A stretch of 64,000 bases of DNA from Pseudomonas sp. GD03919. Lineage in GTDB: Bacteria; Pseudomonadota; Gammaproteobacteria; Pseudomonadales; Pseudomonadaceae. This document shows positions 9,520 to 17,965 of the stretch, piece by piece. The stretch's first letter is position 1, and every line of letters starts with the position of its first letter. The stretch is taken from NCBI RefSeq assembly GCF_029814935.1, contig NZ_CP104582.1, positions 4,588,001 to 4,652,000 of the forward strand, in the 5' to 3' direction. A program made the position numbers and the translations under genes. Below the pieces are notes generated by a model, which saw only the letters and a program-made list of their open reading frames with translations, made no database searches and was not told the origin of the DNA.

Positions 9520-10683
9520 TTACTGCGCCTGGGACTGTGGAGCGGCTTCGGCGGCATCTTGCTCGCGGGGGATGACCTTGGCGCCCGGACTGATAGCCGC
9601 CAGCGAGCTGGTGATCACCTTGTCGCCGACCTGCAGGCCCTCGCTGATCTGCCAGCGCGAGCCCTGCATGGCACCGGTGGTGACCTGGCGCGCCTCGACG
9701 GTATCGCCCTGCCCCAGCAGCATCACGCTGGCCTGACCGTCAGCCGAACGCTGCACGGCACGTTGCGGCACCAGGATGGCGTTCTGGTTGAGCCCCTGCG
9801 GCGTGCGCACACGCACGTACATACCCGGCAGCAACACGCCCTCGGGGTTGTCGAACTGCCCTCGCAGGGCGATTTGCCCGGTGCTGCGATCCACCGAGAT
9901 ATCAGTGAACAGCAGCGTGCCCTTGCTCTCGATATCGGTACCATCGACGCGCAGCGACAACGGCTGGTCGCTAGCGCCGGCAACCTTGCCCTCGGCGATG
10001 GCCGCGCGCAGGCGCAGGGCGTCGGCAGCCGGCTGGGTGAAGTCGGCGTACACCGGATCAAGTTGCTGGATACGCGCTAGCAGAGTCGCCTCACCCTGGC
10101 CTACCAGCGCCCCTTCGGTGACCTGGGCTCGGCCGATGCGTCCGGCAATGGGTGCGCGAACCTCGGCATAGCCCAGGTCCAGGCGGGCGGTTTCGACATT
10201 GGCCTGGGCCGATCGCTTGTCGGCCTGGGCACTCTGCAGAGCGGCCTTGGCGTTGTCGAAATCCTGCTGGCTGACGGCGTTGATCTTCACCAGCGGCTCG
10301 TATCGGCGAACCATCGCCTGGGCCTGGAACAACTGCGCCTCGGCGCGGGCCAGTTCACCCTGCGCCCGCGACAGGGCCGCTTTGAACGGCGCAGGGTCGA
10401 TCTGGAACAGCACGTCGCCGGCCTTCACGTCGGCCCCTTCCTCAAAGGTGCGCTTGAGCACGATCCCCGCCACCCGCGCGCGCACCTCGGCGACACGCAC
10501 CGGCTCAATGCGTCCTGGTAGCTCGGCAACCACGGTGAAGGGCTCGGTCTGCACGCTGAGCACATCGACTTCACGCGCCGGCGCCTCCTCCCCTTGCTCT
10601 TCGGGCTTGTCGCAGCCAACCAGGGTCACGGCGACCAAACAGGAGATCACGGAAAAAGTGATCCACTCGCGAAATTTGTTCAT
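9520..10683 (-). CDS. tmexC: RND periplasmic adaptor, TMexC/MexC type
   Basis: Membrane-fusion protein linking TMexD to TOprJ. The N-terminus is a lipoprotein signal ending in the lipobox LVGC. Next come a barrel-sandwich/lipoyl half (VAGIVLKRTFEEGADVKAGD), a coiled-coil hairpin (about residues 98-170) and the second lipoyl half (YAEVRAPIAGRIGRAQVTEG). Length is 387 aa, as in known TMexC. It is the first gene of the operon; the start ATG lies 49 bp from the 48-bp palindrome in the tnfxB-tmexC gap, so repression by TNfxB at this site is likely. Confidence 0.86.
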   Translation of the reverse strand: MNKFREWITFSVISCLVAVTLVGCDKPEEQGEEAPAREVDVLSVQTEPFTVVAELPGRIEPVRVAEVRARVAGIVLKRTFEEGADVKAGDVLFQIDPAPFKAALSRAQGELARAEAQLFQAQAMVRRYEPLVKINAVSQQDFDNAKAALQSAQADKRSAQANVETARLDLGYAEVRAPIAGRIGRAQVTEGALVGQGEATLLARIQQLDPVYADFTQPAADALRLRAAIAEGKVAGASDQPLSLRVDGTDIESKGTLLFTDISVDRSTGQIALRGQFDNPEGVLLPGMYVRVRTPQGLNQNAILVPQRAVQRSADGQASVMLLGQGDTVEARQVTTGAMQGSRWQISEGLQVGDKVITSSLAAISPGAKVIPREQDAAEAAPQSQAQ

Positions 10684-10731
10684 ATCTCACCCAAGCACGA
10701 AGCCAGTACGTAGTCGAAGCCGCGCATGATC

Positions 10732-10779
10732 CACACTAAAATCAAATAAGTCAATATTGACTCATTTGATTTTAGTGTG
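10732..10779. promoter_or_regulatory. 48-bp palindrome, likely TNfxB operator
   Basis: The sequence begins CACACTAAAATCAAAT and ends ATTTGATTTTAGTGTG around a TCAATATTGA centre, with a single mismatched pair in 48 bp. It lies between the divergent tmexC (start 10683) and tnfxB (start 10863). NfxB of P. aeruginosa represses mexCD-oprJ from the equivalent gap, so this is the best candidate operator. Confidence 0.8.
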
Positions 10780-10862
10780 AACAAAGCTAGTATCCTCTTT
10801 GAGAAAAATGAGTGTTCTAGGCAAAATACCCGCATCTGCCTGCGATAGATAAAGAGTGACCG

Positions 10863-11420
10863 ATGGATTTAACTGCTGCCGATGAGAAATTGCTGAAGGC
10901 CCTGGCGATCGCCATCGTTGACCACCCGCGAGCCACGTTCAAAGAAATAGCCCAGGCAGCGGGAGTCAGCAAGGCGACGCTAAACAGGTTTTGCGGCACC
11001 CGCGACAACCTGATCGAGATGCTTCTGGATCATGGTTCGGTGGTTATTTATCGGGTCATTGCCGATGCCGATCTTGAGTCGGCGCCCTTGGACGCATTGC
11101 ATCGCCTGATCGAAGGCCATTTGACTCACAGGGAGTTGTTGGTTTTCCTCTCATTTCAGTGGCGCCCGGACACGTTTGATTTAGATGCAGGCGGCTGCCG
11201 ATGGCTGCCTTACTCAGAAACGCTGGACGAGTTCTTTCTACGCGGGCAAAAACTGGGCGTATTCCGTATCGATATCGGTGCCCCGGCGCTTACCGAAATC
11301 TTCTCCTCCTTGATCTTCGGCCTGGTAGACGCCGAGCGCCGCGGCCGTATCGCACGCGCAGGTATGGCGGCGTTGATCGAGCAATTCTTCCTGAACGGCG
11401 CTTGCAACTACCAAACTTAA
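10863..11420 (+). CDS. tnfxB: NfxB-type repressor of the efflux operon
   Basis: TetR-like repressor of 185 aa, strongly resembling NfxB of P. aeruginosa (187 aa). The N-terminal helix-turn-helix reads KEIAQAAGVSKATLNRFCGT. The conserved HLTHRELLVFLSFQWRPD and LDEFFLRGQKLGVFRIDI segments follow. It is divergent from tmexCD-toprJ across a 179-bp gap holding the palindrome. The frame is intact and the helix-turn-helix looks normal, so basal repression is expected. Only 132 bp separate its end from an IS5-family insertion, which does not disrupt it. Confidence 0.86.
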   Translation: MDLTAADEKLLKALAIAIVDHPRATFKEIAQAAGVSKATLNRFCGTRDNLIEMLLDHGSVVIYRVIADADLESAPLDALHRLIEGHLTHRELLVFLSFQWRPDTFDLDAGGCRWLPYSETLDEFFLRGQKLGVFRIDIGAPALTEIFSSLIFGLVDAERRGRIARAGMAALIEQFFLNGACNYQT

Positions 11421-11552
11421 CGGAAAGCAACGCTCAGTTTTTTCCAATGGGTTGGCAGTGTCCGTTTTTGGCCGGTCGTGAGCGACCACAATAGGTTGGA
11501 ATAGGCATACTCTTTTACCGGCAATCCCGCTCAGTTCGAGACAGGCCATTAG

Positions 11553-12742
11553 GGAAAGTCTGAAAAAGACTTCCTGCTTCTGGTGAAATACGTTAATCCC
11601 GCTGGCTGAGTATCCCAATGAAGCAGATGACTTTCGCCGACGCCGAGTACGCCGGCAAGCGCAAGCAGACCCGCAAGGAGTTGTTCCTGATCGAGATGGA
11701 TCAGGTAGTGCCGTGGAAGGGCTTGATTGCCCTGATCGAGCCTCACTACCCCAAGGGAGACGGCGGTCGCCCGTCCTATCCGTTGCTGGCGATGCTACGC
11801 GTGCATCTGCTGCAAAACTGGTTCGGCTATAGCGATCCGGCGATGGAAGAAGCGTTGTACGAAACGACCATTCTGCGCCAGTTTGCAGGCTTGAGCCTGG
11901 AGCGTATCCCGGACGAGACCACCATCCTCAACTTCCGTCGCCTACTGGAGAAGCACGAACTGGCTGCTGGCATCCTTGGGGTTATCAACGGCTACCTGGG
12001 TGACCGCGGGCTTTCGTTGCGCCAAGGCACTATCGTCGATGCCACGCTGATCCATGCGCCGAGCTCGACCAAGAATAAGGAAGGCAAACGCGATCCCGAA
12101 ATGCACCAGACGAAGAAAGGTAACCAGTATTACTTTGGCGCCAAGGCTCATATCGGCGTCGATGTCGAGTCAGGCCTGGTGCATCACGTTCACGTCACAG
12201 CGGCCAATGTCGCCGACGTTACCCAGGTCGACAAATTGCTGCACGGCGAGGAGAACATGGTCGCCGCAGATGCGGGATATACCGGTGTCGAGAAGCGCAG
12301 CGAGCATGAGAGCCGCCAGGTGATCTGGCAGATTGCGGCGCGACGCAGCACGTATGAAAAATATGGAAAGCGCAGCGTCTTGTACAAGGCTATGCGCCGT
12401 ATCGAGCGGGCCAAGGCGCAGACGCGATCAAAGGTGGAACATCCGTTTCGGGTACTCAAACGTCAGTTCGGCTACAGCAAGGTGCGCTTCCGTGGCTTGG
12501 TGAAGAATACGGCGCAGATGGTGACGCTGTTTGCGCTATCAAATCTGTGGATGGCTCGCCGACATTTGCTGAGTAGCGCAGGAAAGGTGCGCCTGTAATG
12601 TGGGAAATTGCCGCCGTGAGAGGCTTGCGGCGGCCAAAAGCGAGGAAATGAGCGGGCAATCTGGTCGATCCTGATCGAGGGCCCTTTCAAAATCGGCGAA
12701 GGCTGAAGTTGGCGGGAAATGCCGGGCTACTTCAGACCATCC
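11553..12742 (+). mobile_element. IS5-family insertion sequence, 1190 bp
   Basis: The termini GGAAAGTCTGAA and TTCAGACCATCC are imperfect inverted repeats. TTAG flanks both sides (11549-11552 and 12743-12746), matching the YTAR duplication of the IS5 group. One transposase gene fills it. It is inserted between tnfxB and the SMR gene inside the 10.9-kb unit. Confidence 0.85.
11618..12598 (+). CDS. IS5-family transposase
   Basis: DDE transposase of 326 aa, a normal length for the IS5 subgroup. The N-terminal helical part carries RPSYPLLAMLRVHLLQNWFG and SDPAMEEALYE. The catalytic core shows TIVDATLIHAPSST (first D), MVAADAGYTG (second D) and the C-terminal RAKAQTRSKVEHPFRVLKRQ, the Y-R-E signature with the catalytic E. 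The frame is intact between well-preserved ends, so the IS may be active. The exact ISfinder name was not determined. Confidence 0.9.
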   Translation: MKQMTFADAEYAGKRKQTRKELFLIEMDQVVPWKGLIALIEPHYPKGDGGRPSYPLLAMLRVHLLQNWFGYSDPAMEEALYETTILRQFAGLSLERIPDETTILNFRRLLEKHELAAGILGVINGYLGDRGLSLRQGTIVDATLIHAPSSTKNKEGKRDPEMHQTKKGNQYYFGAKAHIGVDVESGLVHHVHVTAANVADVTQVDKLLHGEENMVAADAGYTGVEKRSEHESRQVIWQIAARRSTYEKYGKRSVLYKAMRRIERAKAQTRSKVEHPFRVLKRQFGYSKVRFRGLVKNTAQMVTLFALSNLWMARRHLLSSAGKVRL

Positions 12743-12795
12743 TTAGCTGCTGACGTGGTTAAAGCTGAAGTTTTACCTATTCCAGCTCAGTAGAG

Positions 12796-13128
12796 CTAAT
12801 GGGCGCTACCTTTAGACAGTAAGTTAAGAACAGCAACGCCGCCAACAATCATTGCCATGCCGATGAACGCCCAAATATCTAGTTTCTGCCCATAAAATAC
12901 CCAGGCGACAGCTGTCACCAATACAATTCCGAGCCCTGCCCAAACTGCATATGCAATGCCCATGGGAATAGTCTTTAAGGCTAGGGATAAAAAGTAAAAA
13001 GCGAGGCCGTAACCTAAAACAACTAATATTGACGGAAGTGGTTTTGTGAATCCTTCGCTTGCTTTTAAAGCAGATGTGGCTACTACTTCACCAAATATTG
13101 CAACAGCCAAAAACAGCCAATTATTCAT
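12796..13128 (-). CDS. SMR multidrug efflux protein, QacE/QacF-like
   Basis: Small multidrug resistance protein of 110 aa with four membrane helices. The membrane-embedded glutamate is in [19 protein letters not shown], and [20 protein letters not shown] is typical of the family. Homodimers exchange protons for quaternary ammonium cations. It resembles the qacEdelta1 product at 30353 throughout its core but has a full fourth helix ([10 protein letters not shown]), like QacF/QacH. The region upstream (13129-13200) also resembles the qacEdelta1 leader. No attC remains on its downstream side, where the IS5 element is inserted. Confidence 0.85.
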   Translation of the reverse strand: MNNWLFLAVAIFGEVVATSALKASEGFTKPLPSILVVLGYGLAFYFLSLALKTIPMGIAYAVWAGLGIVLVTAVAWVFYGQKLDIWAFIGMAMIVGGVAVLNLLSKGSAH

Positions 13129-13474
13129 TTGCCTTCTCCGTATGTAGGTGTATGAAGATTTTAATTTTTTTATTCAAAAAAATGCAGTCTTGCGATAAAG
13201 AATTTACTGTGAGCAAAGTTGTGTAGGCGCTGAGCATGCAAAACTGCGCATTGATTCTTGCGGTAATGTGTGCGCATCGTTCAATGCGATATAGCGCGAG
13301 GGTTCGGGCCGCAAGAAACTTCCGGAAGGTGATCTGACCACAGTAGGCAGGCGCGATTTCGAGCGATAGAACGCTAAAAAAGGGGCATGAACGACTGTCT
13401 GCTTCTGGCCGGTTGCTGCCTATTGCTACCGGCAGCAATGGGGCGGTCTCTGCCTCCGCGTCTCTGCCGCCCGC

Positions 13475-13544
13475 TGTTCAAGTCGAATGCAAGCGGGTGG
13501 TCAGCATCAATGCAATTGCCTGGTCAGATGAGTGCAATTTCGCA
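13475..13544. repeat. Right terminal repeats of the 10.9-kb unit
   Basis: Read on the minus strand from 13544 this begins TGCGAAATTGCACTCATCTG and has the same three-repeat plan as the left end. It is followed at 13545 by the CTCCTC duplicate and then the resumed NERD-NTPase gene. Confidence 0.7.
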
Positions 13545-13550
13545 CTCCTC

Positions 13551-15703
13551 TACTGCAAACAATTACTTCCGGTATTGAAGCCAGCCTCATTGGTCAAATG
13601 GGGCGTGAAGTTAACCAAGTTGCGAGCAGATCAGCGTTATTTGACGGATTTGTCCGAAGGCGCCTCGGAGCTAACGCGAGCGAGGGCGTAACGCTCTTGT
13701 GTTGCGTTGCGGAACTCCTGTTTGAACGCATGACTTTTAGCTTATCCACGCGCGAGGTTGACCGCATCCTAGCTAGGGAAAGACTCGGGGTTGAGGTTCT
13801 CCAGGAGGTTCTCCGGGCGCGACTGCTGATCTTGCGAGGAGAACGCCTCAGCTTTGTCCATGAAATGTACCTCAATGCATTCACGGCCGAGTCTATTGTG
13901 CGGCACGCTAATTCGGACTTCGACGCATTGACTCGGGCACTGGCGTTGCCACGATTCAGTGAGCTGCGGGCATTTGTGGCCGGCGCTATCGAGGATCGGG
14001 AGTTGCTCGCCCGCTTGATTAGCACGACTACGGACGCGCAATTGCTGAAGGCGAGCATGAAAGGAGAATGTGGAAACGACGCTAAATGGTTCATGATCCA
14101 AGGATTGAACGCCGTAATACGCAAACTGCGGAGTGAGGTCGAAACGGTTCGTTTCTTCATTGCTCCGGACCAGCTCTGGAAGATTGGCGTTGAACCCTCC
14201 AGTTGCATAGCCTGGACAGAGCATGAACGAGCGATGCTGTCTGCTTTGCCCGCCGCATTGGCGCTCGATCAGTACTCACGGGAGTTGCTGGATATCTTCC
14301 GATTGCTTGATCAGACGCTGGACGGAGAGCGAGCGAGGCTTCGAGGTGAGGCAATTGAAAAGGGTTTTAAGCAGCTAAGAACCAGTTTATTTGCTGTTGC
14401 CTATGTATTTGGCCAGGGCGACCTTGGAATTTCGCTTGTCATGTCGGTTCTCCACAGCGGTGGTTTAGAGCGCTTTTCGCAGCTTGCCGAGCTACAAGCG
14501 AACCTGCGGTACATATGGCTAAACGCGGCTACACCGGGACAAATCTATTTTGCGCTGGCGTTGTCGCGCGAGACCTACAAGCTGGAGCGTGACATTCTGA
14601 AGATGGCGGTTGACCAGACGCTGCCGCTATTCGAAATCGAGCGCTGGAAGTATCTGCCTTATCACGTTCAGCTAGATCTCATGCATTTCGTGCACTTTCT
14701 TCCGCGGGATGACATTGCCCTGCGAGAGAAGCTATCGAAGGCGCTCGAAAGTCTGCTTCCAACGCTGGATCCCGTTCTGGCAGGCACGGCAGTCGAAGCC
14801 CTCAGCGGCCTGGGGGCAATGGATGACGAGATCAGTGAGCACGAGGCGCATGTTCGACTACAGGTTGCCGAAGTCCTCAGTTCGCCTGGCGCCGAGGGTG
14901 CGGCGGAAATCGCCTGGGAGATCTATAGCGGCCAGTTCGATCACCCCTTCGACTCAGCGTACATCAACGTTGTTGACGACCTTCCAAACGAGCAGCGACT
15001 GACACTGATGCGATTGGCCTGCATGGGAGCCTCCGAGTACAGCTTCTTTGTTGGATCGCTAATGGACAAGCTTGCTGGTGAAGGTGATGCCCTCGCGGTT
15101 CCGGTGATCTCGCGCTGGGCACGCTTGCCAGATCCGACCACTCCTGTAAGACAGAACGCGGTTGAAATCTATATTTCCGCACTGATGGCCTTGGGGAAAC
15201 TTCAATCAGATCTGCCGGTGGAGTCGTGTCCGATGGGGCTCGGATCCCGTGAAGATGCAATGTCCGCATGCGGGATGATCTACTACTGGCTGCAGCGGCG
15301 AACCTGCGAAGCAGGAGAGACGGAACCACCAGTGGTGGCTGCGCTCGAGGCTCTTTCCGTCGATCCATCGCGCGCGATTGGCGTGCTGTGCGAGATCTCT
15401 CAGTCGATCATTGGCCATGACCCACGCGGCACATTGCTGATTACAGCCTTTCCCGCCCGGATGGTCATGCTCGCTCGCGCAGCCCTCCAGCAAGGAGGCC
15501 CTATAGAAGGATACTTTTCTGGACCGCACTTCTTCGGGCGTAGCGATGCCGAGCGATTTGCGATATCCATGATTGGTTCTTACGGGGGGGCAGAGGACTT
15601 GCCGTTGCTTCGTACTTTTGTAGATCAAGTGGAACTCTCAGGGAGTGCTCTTAAAGCACTTGCAGCGATCGAAACAAGAGCCTCATTCGCTGCACAGGGG
15701 TAG
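13551..15703 (+). pseudogene. NERD-type nuclease/P-loop NTPase gene, 3' part
   Basis: Continuation of the gene that starts at 1391. Joined at the CTCCTC duplication it gives a 1124-codon frame (APLLQTITSGIEASLIGQMG across the junction). This half begins with the NTPase C-terminal helical region: FDGFVRRRLGAN, then a winged-helix-like LSTREVDRILARERLGVEVL and RERLSFVHEMYLNAF-type lines. About 450 residues of helical, HEAT-like sequence of unknown ligand follow. An ATG at 13532 inside the element end could start translation of this half, but without nuclease and P-loop. The complete gene was probably a one-component sensor-effector; that function is inferred. Confidence 0.72.
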
Positions 15704-16373
15704 CCACTGAAAAGTCCCCTGAGCTCCGAGCCTCTATCACGTGCTTCGCTGAATTGCATTTCCACAGCAAACTGCAGCTCCGGGCGACAGCTGCATCGCA
15801 CCCGCGTCAGGTCCCGCCCGATTCTGTTGAAAAAACCGTCGCGATTACTGTCCATGAAAGAAGGCGTTAGCAACGTTGAAATCTGGTTCGTTCAGCGACG
15901 GAGGCGCTGTCTTGGTTTTACGTAGCAACGCCAGTAATAAGTGGTTTTTGAGCTGCCGAAAAGCAAATATCTCTCAGAAACTGACCTTTTCAACAGAATC
16001 GGTCAAAATCGCACCACTGATGGCTTCCCGGTCAAAAGCAGACCTTTTCGCCACCGGCAGGCTCACAAAAAGATAAGGCATCAGTTCCTGCGATAGCTCT
16101 TTCCGGTAGGTATCAGGTAGTACGGTGCAAAAGGTGTGGTGTAGGTACCGCATTGGCAATCGCCACTAGTACCCAGAATCTGCTGCGGATGGGCTACTGA
16201 GCCACTGCCTCTAGCTGCCAGTCCCGGGGTTGCAACGCTCTCACCCTTCCAGTGGACGGTATAGTCCCTGCGTCAAACAAAGCGCTAGGTAGACTTTTTT
16301 CGAGATCACAGGCAGATTGCACTGGCGGCCATTAGCCATATTTCCCCATTTGATTGGATATCTGATTTTGAAC
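15704..16373. other. 670-bp gap without a convincing gene
   Basis: Short frames exist on both strands but none has a start, ribosome site and protein-like composition together. It separates the NERD-NTPase gene from the three-paralog operon and may hold that operon's promoter. Confidence 0.4.
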
Positions 16374-16631
16374 ATGGACCTTTCATATTTACTAAGGATG
16401 AAGTTTGGTACAGCTCCAAACGAACCTACAGCATCTCAAGTGCGTTCTATTGCTCTTCATATAAAAAGACTACATGACAGCGGCGTAAGTGTCACGGCAG
16501 CTCATTGGGCGCAAGCGGTACAGACCAATTGCCCATCAGCTGGTCAATGGGCATATCGTGGAGTTGACAACAGCGATATAAGCACGTTGCTTGCGCTTGC
16601 CATAAAAATTGTAGAGTCGAGGGATGCATGA
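16374..16631 (+). CDS. Small death-like adaptor candidate, paralog 1
   Basis: 85-aa protein, first of three tandem paralogs. The shared plan is an N-terminal helical part, a central CPSA/CPGA/APNA motif and a closing GVDNSDISTLLALAIKI. This ending matches GVDNRDITSLLTMAMRQ and GIDQADIQALLAIAVKL in the next two. The size, helical character and clustering resemble the effector-associated domains (EADs) described as death-like adaptors in prokaryotic conflict systems; the assignment is by resemblance, not a search. ATG 16374 gives the same 85-aa length as the other two; an upstream start at 16317 would add 19 unrelated residues. Overlaps the next gene by ATGA. Confidence 0.6.
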   Translation: MDLSYLLRMKFGTAPNEPTASQVRSIALHIKRLHDSGVSVTAAHWAQAVQTNCPSAGQWAYRGVDNSDISTLLALAIKIVESRDA

Positions 16632-16885
16632 TAGATCCAATATTAAAACAAGAAATCGAACGCGCCTCTGGTGTAAGAGAATGGAATCCTAGTGAGGCTG
16701 ATCTAATTCAAATCAGCAGAGAGATCGCACTACTAAAATCTCGCAAAAGTACGATCACCCGGAGCGATATTTCCGCAATTGTGGCACTGCGCTGCCCTGG
16801 TGCTCGCTTCCATGTCACAGCCGGAGTTGATAACAGAGACATCACCTCACTTCTTACTATGGCAATGCGGCAAACTAGAAGGTAG
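16628..16885 (+). CDS. Small death-like adaptor candidate, paralog 2
   Basis: 85 aa. It carries REWNPSEADLIQISREIALL, close to KWHPSDEVLLRIKRDLRRA of paralog 3. The end is GVDNRDITSLLTMAM. Starts within the stop of paralog 1 (4-nt ATGA overlap), implying translational coupling. There is no catalytic motif or membrane segment; it is likely a protein-protein interaction module. Function unknown. Confidence 0.6.
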   Translation: MIDPILKQEIERASGVREWNPSEADLIQISREIALLKSRKSTITRSDISAIVALRCPGARFHVTAGVDNRDITSLLTMAMRQTRR

Positions 16886-16891
16886 ACACGA

Positions 16892-17149
16892 ATGGAAGAT
16901 CTTAAGCAATGGAAAGAAATACTAGAGAGTATTTGTGAAATAATTAAGTGGCACCCGTCCGACGAGGTGCTCTTGAGAATCAAGCGGGATCTCCGCAGAG
17001 CTGCGGAAAAAGGCAGCTTAACAGAAGAAGAGGTTCGTAAGTCTGTCGCCGAGCATGCGCCAAATGCCCTCTATAAAGCCTTTGAAGGCATTGACCAAGC
17101 CGATATTCAAGCTCTACTCGCCATTGCGGTGAAACTGACGAGAAAATAG
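16892..17149 (+). CDS. Small death-like adaptor candidate, paralog 3
   Basis: 85 aa, sharing the KWHPSDEVLL and GIDQADIQALLAIAVKL segments with its neighbours. It lies 6 bp behind paralog 2 and 3 bp before the TTG-started membrane protein gene. All four genes are thus one tight operon. The composition is more charged (KRDLRRAAEKG) than in paralogs 1 and 2, so each copy may bind a different partner. Function inferred only from family resemblance. Confidence 0.6.
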   Translation: MEDLKQWKEILESICEIIKWHPSDEVLLRIKRDLRRAAEKGSLTEEEVRKSVAEHAPNALYKAFEGIDQADIQALLAIAVKLTRK

Positions 17150-17152
17150 ATT

Positions 17153-17965
17153 TTGAGCACCACTCAAGAACAAGACGTTGTTGCAGCCAAAGAACGAGCG
17201 CAAGCCCTTAAGGATGGCTATCTTGGTGCGTTGAGCCACTTCATTGAAGTCTCCGACCGGAATAAAGATAGGAATAAATCGGAAGAACAACGTGCCTTGC
17301 TAGCAGCCCAGCAGAAGATTACCGCTTACTTTAATTTTTATGAAGAATTTGTTGGGAACAGCAATCTTCTTGGTGCTCATGAAAACACGCTTTGGGCGCA
17401 AGGCTTTGCAGAGGACTGCTTGGCGGTACTTAGCATAATGCCTCAAACATATGAATGGCTTAAAAAAGGATTTGATGATCTAGAGCTCGGACTGGATCCT
17501 AGACCCACTGGAGCGGCCTATGCGAACATGCAAAGGATGTGCATTAAATATCTGAAAGATGAGCTCACCAAACCTGTCTTTCAGTCATTTGAAAGCTCAG
17601 GATTGCCCGTCTATGGTTTTTGCAATAAGGAGCGTTTTGCATTGAGCAATTCTTCACGAATTATCTTTGCCTTTACATTTGGAATCGTATTTATACTGAT
17701 TCTACTGGGCGTGGTTCTATTTAACCCTAACCCCTCCCCTTTCCAGCAGTTTGTCCTCAGACTAATTGCAGCTCTGGCTGCAGGGGGCGTTGTGGTAATG
17801 CTACCTGGGTTTATTGAGCTTAAACTCGGGAAGTGGCTCAGGGCGGGTGGTGCTGTAGCCGTGTTTGTTTTGGTTTATAAATCAAGCCCCAGCATAATCG
17901 AACAGCCTGAAGGTCAAATCCCTCCCGCAGTAGAGCGGGCCGCTATCTCAACGCCAAAAATGTAG
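17153..17965 (+). CDS. Membrane protein of the three-paralog operon
   Basis: 270 aa, start TTG (no closer ATG in frame; the next Met is about 100 residues in). Residues 1-165 are soluble and mostly helical (AKERAQALKDGYLGALSHFI). Three hydrophobic stretches follow: IIFAFTFGIVFILILLGVV, FVLRLIAALAAGGVVVMLPG and AGGAVAVFVLVY. The last two with the linking PGFIELKLG...LRAGG resemble a membrane module I associate with EAD-linked signalling proteins. No nuclease, TIR or protease motif is visible. It may be a membrane effector driven by the three adaptors; this is a hypothesis. Confidence 0.6.
   Translation: MSTTQEQDVVAAKERAQALKDGYLGALSHFIEVSDRNKDRNKSEEQRALLAAQQKITAYFNFYEEFVGNSNLLGAHENTLWAQGFAEDCLAVLSIMPQTYEWLKKGFDDLELGLDPRPTGAAYANMQRMCIKYLKDELTKPVFQSFESSGLPVYGFCNKERFALSNSSRIIFAFTFGIVFILILLGVVLFNPNPSPFQQFVLRLIAALAAGGVVVMLPGFIELKLGKWLRAGGAVAVFVLVYKSSPSIIEQPEGQIPPAVERAAISTPKM

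Larger units (their letters stand above)
2613..13544. mobile_element. 10.9-kb unit with IS21-like repeated ends carrying the RND efflux cluster
   Basis: The ends are inverted: both start TGCGAAATTGCACT read inward and continue with two more ~23-bp repeats of the form ATTGCAT...TTGACCA. CTCCTC occurs on both sides (2607-2612 and 13545-13550). Removing the unit plus one duplicate joins GCTCCT to CTACTGCAAAC and restores the NERD-NTPase frame. Multiple terminal repeats, 5'-TG ends and a 4-8-bp duplication suit IS21-family transposition. No istA/istB matching these ends lies inside, so it appears to be a passenger structure moved in trans. Contents: frameshifted SEL1 gene, toprJ-tmexD-tmexC-tnfxB, an IS5-family IS and an SMR gene. 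Confidence 0.8.

Noticed and set aside
6382..10080. 1232-aa open frame on the plus strand
   Set aside because: Antisense to tmexD and tmexC in high-G+C sequence, rich in H, R, Q and G as expected of a shadow frame. The minus-strand genes are unmistakable.
13387..13691. Short plus-strand frames at the right end of the 10.9-kb unit
   Set aside because: They read through the terminal repeats and out of frame with the resumed NERD-NTPase gene.
15625..16159. Small frames on both strands behind the NERD-NTPase gene
   Set aside because: No starts with ribosome sites, they overlap each other antisense and none resembles a known family.
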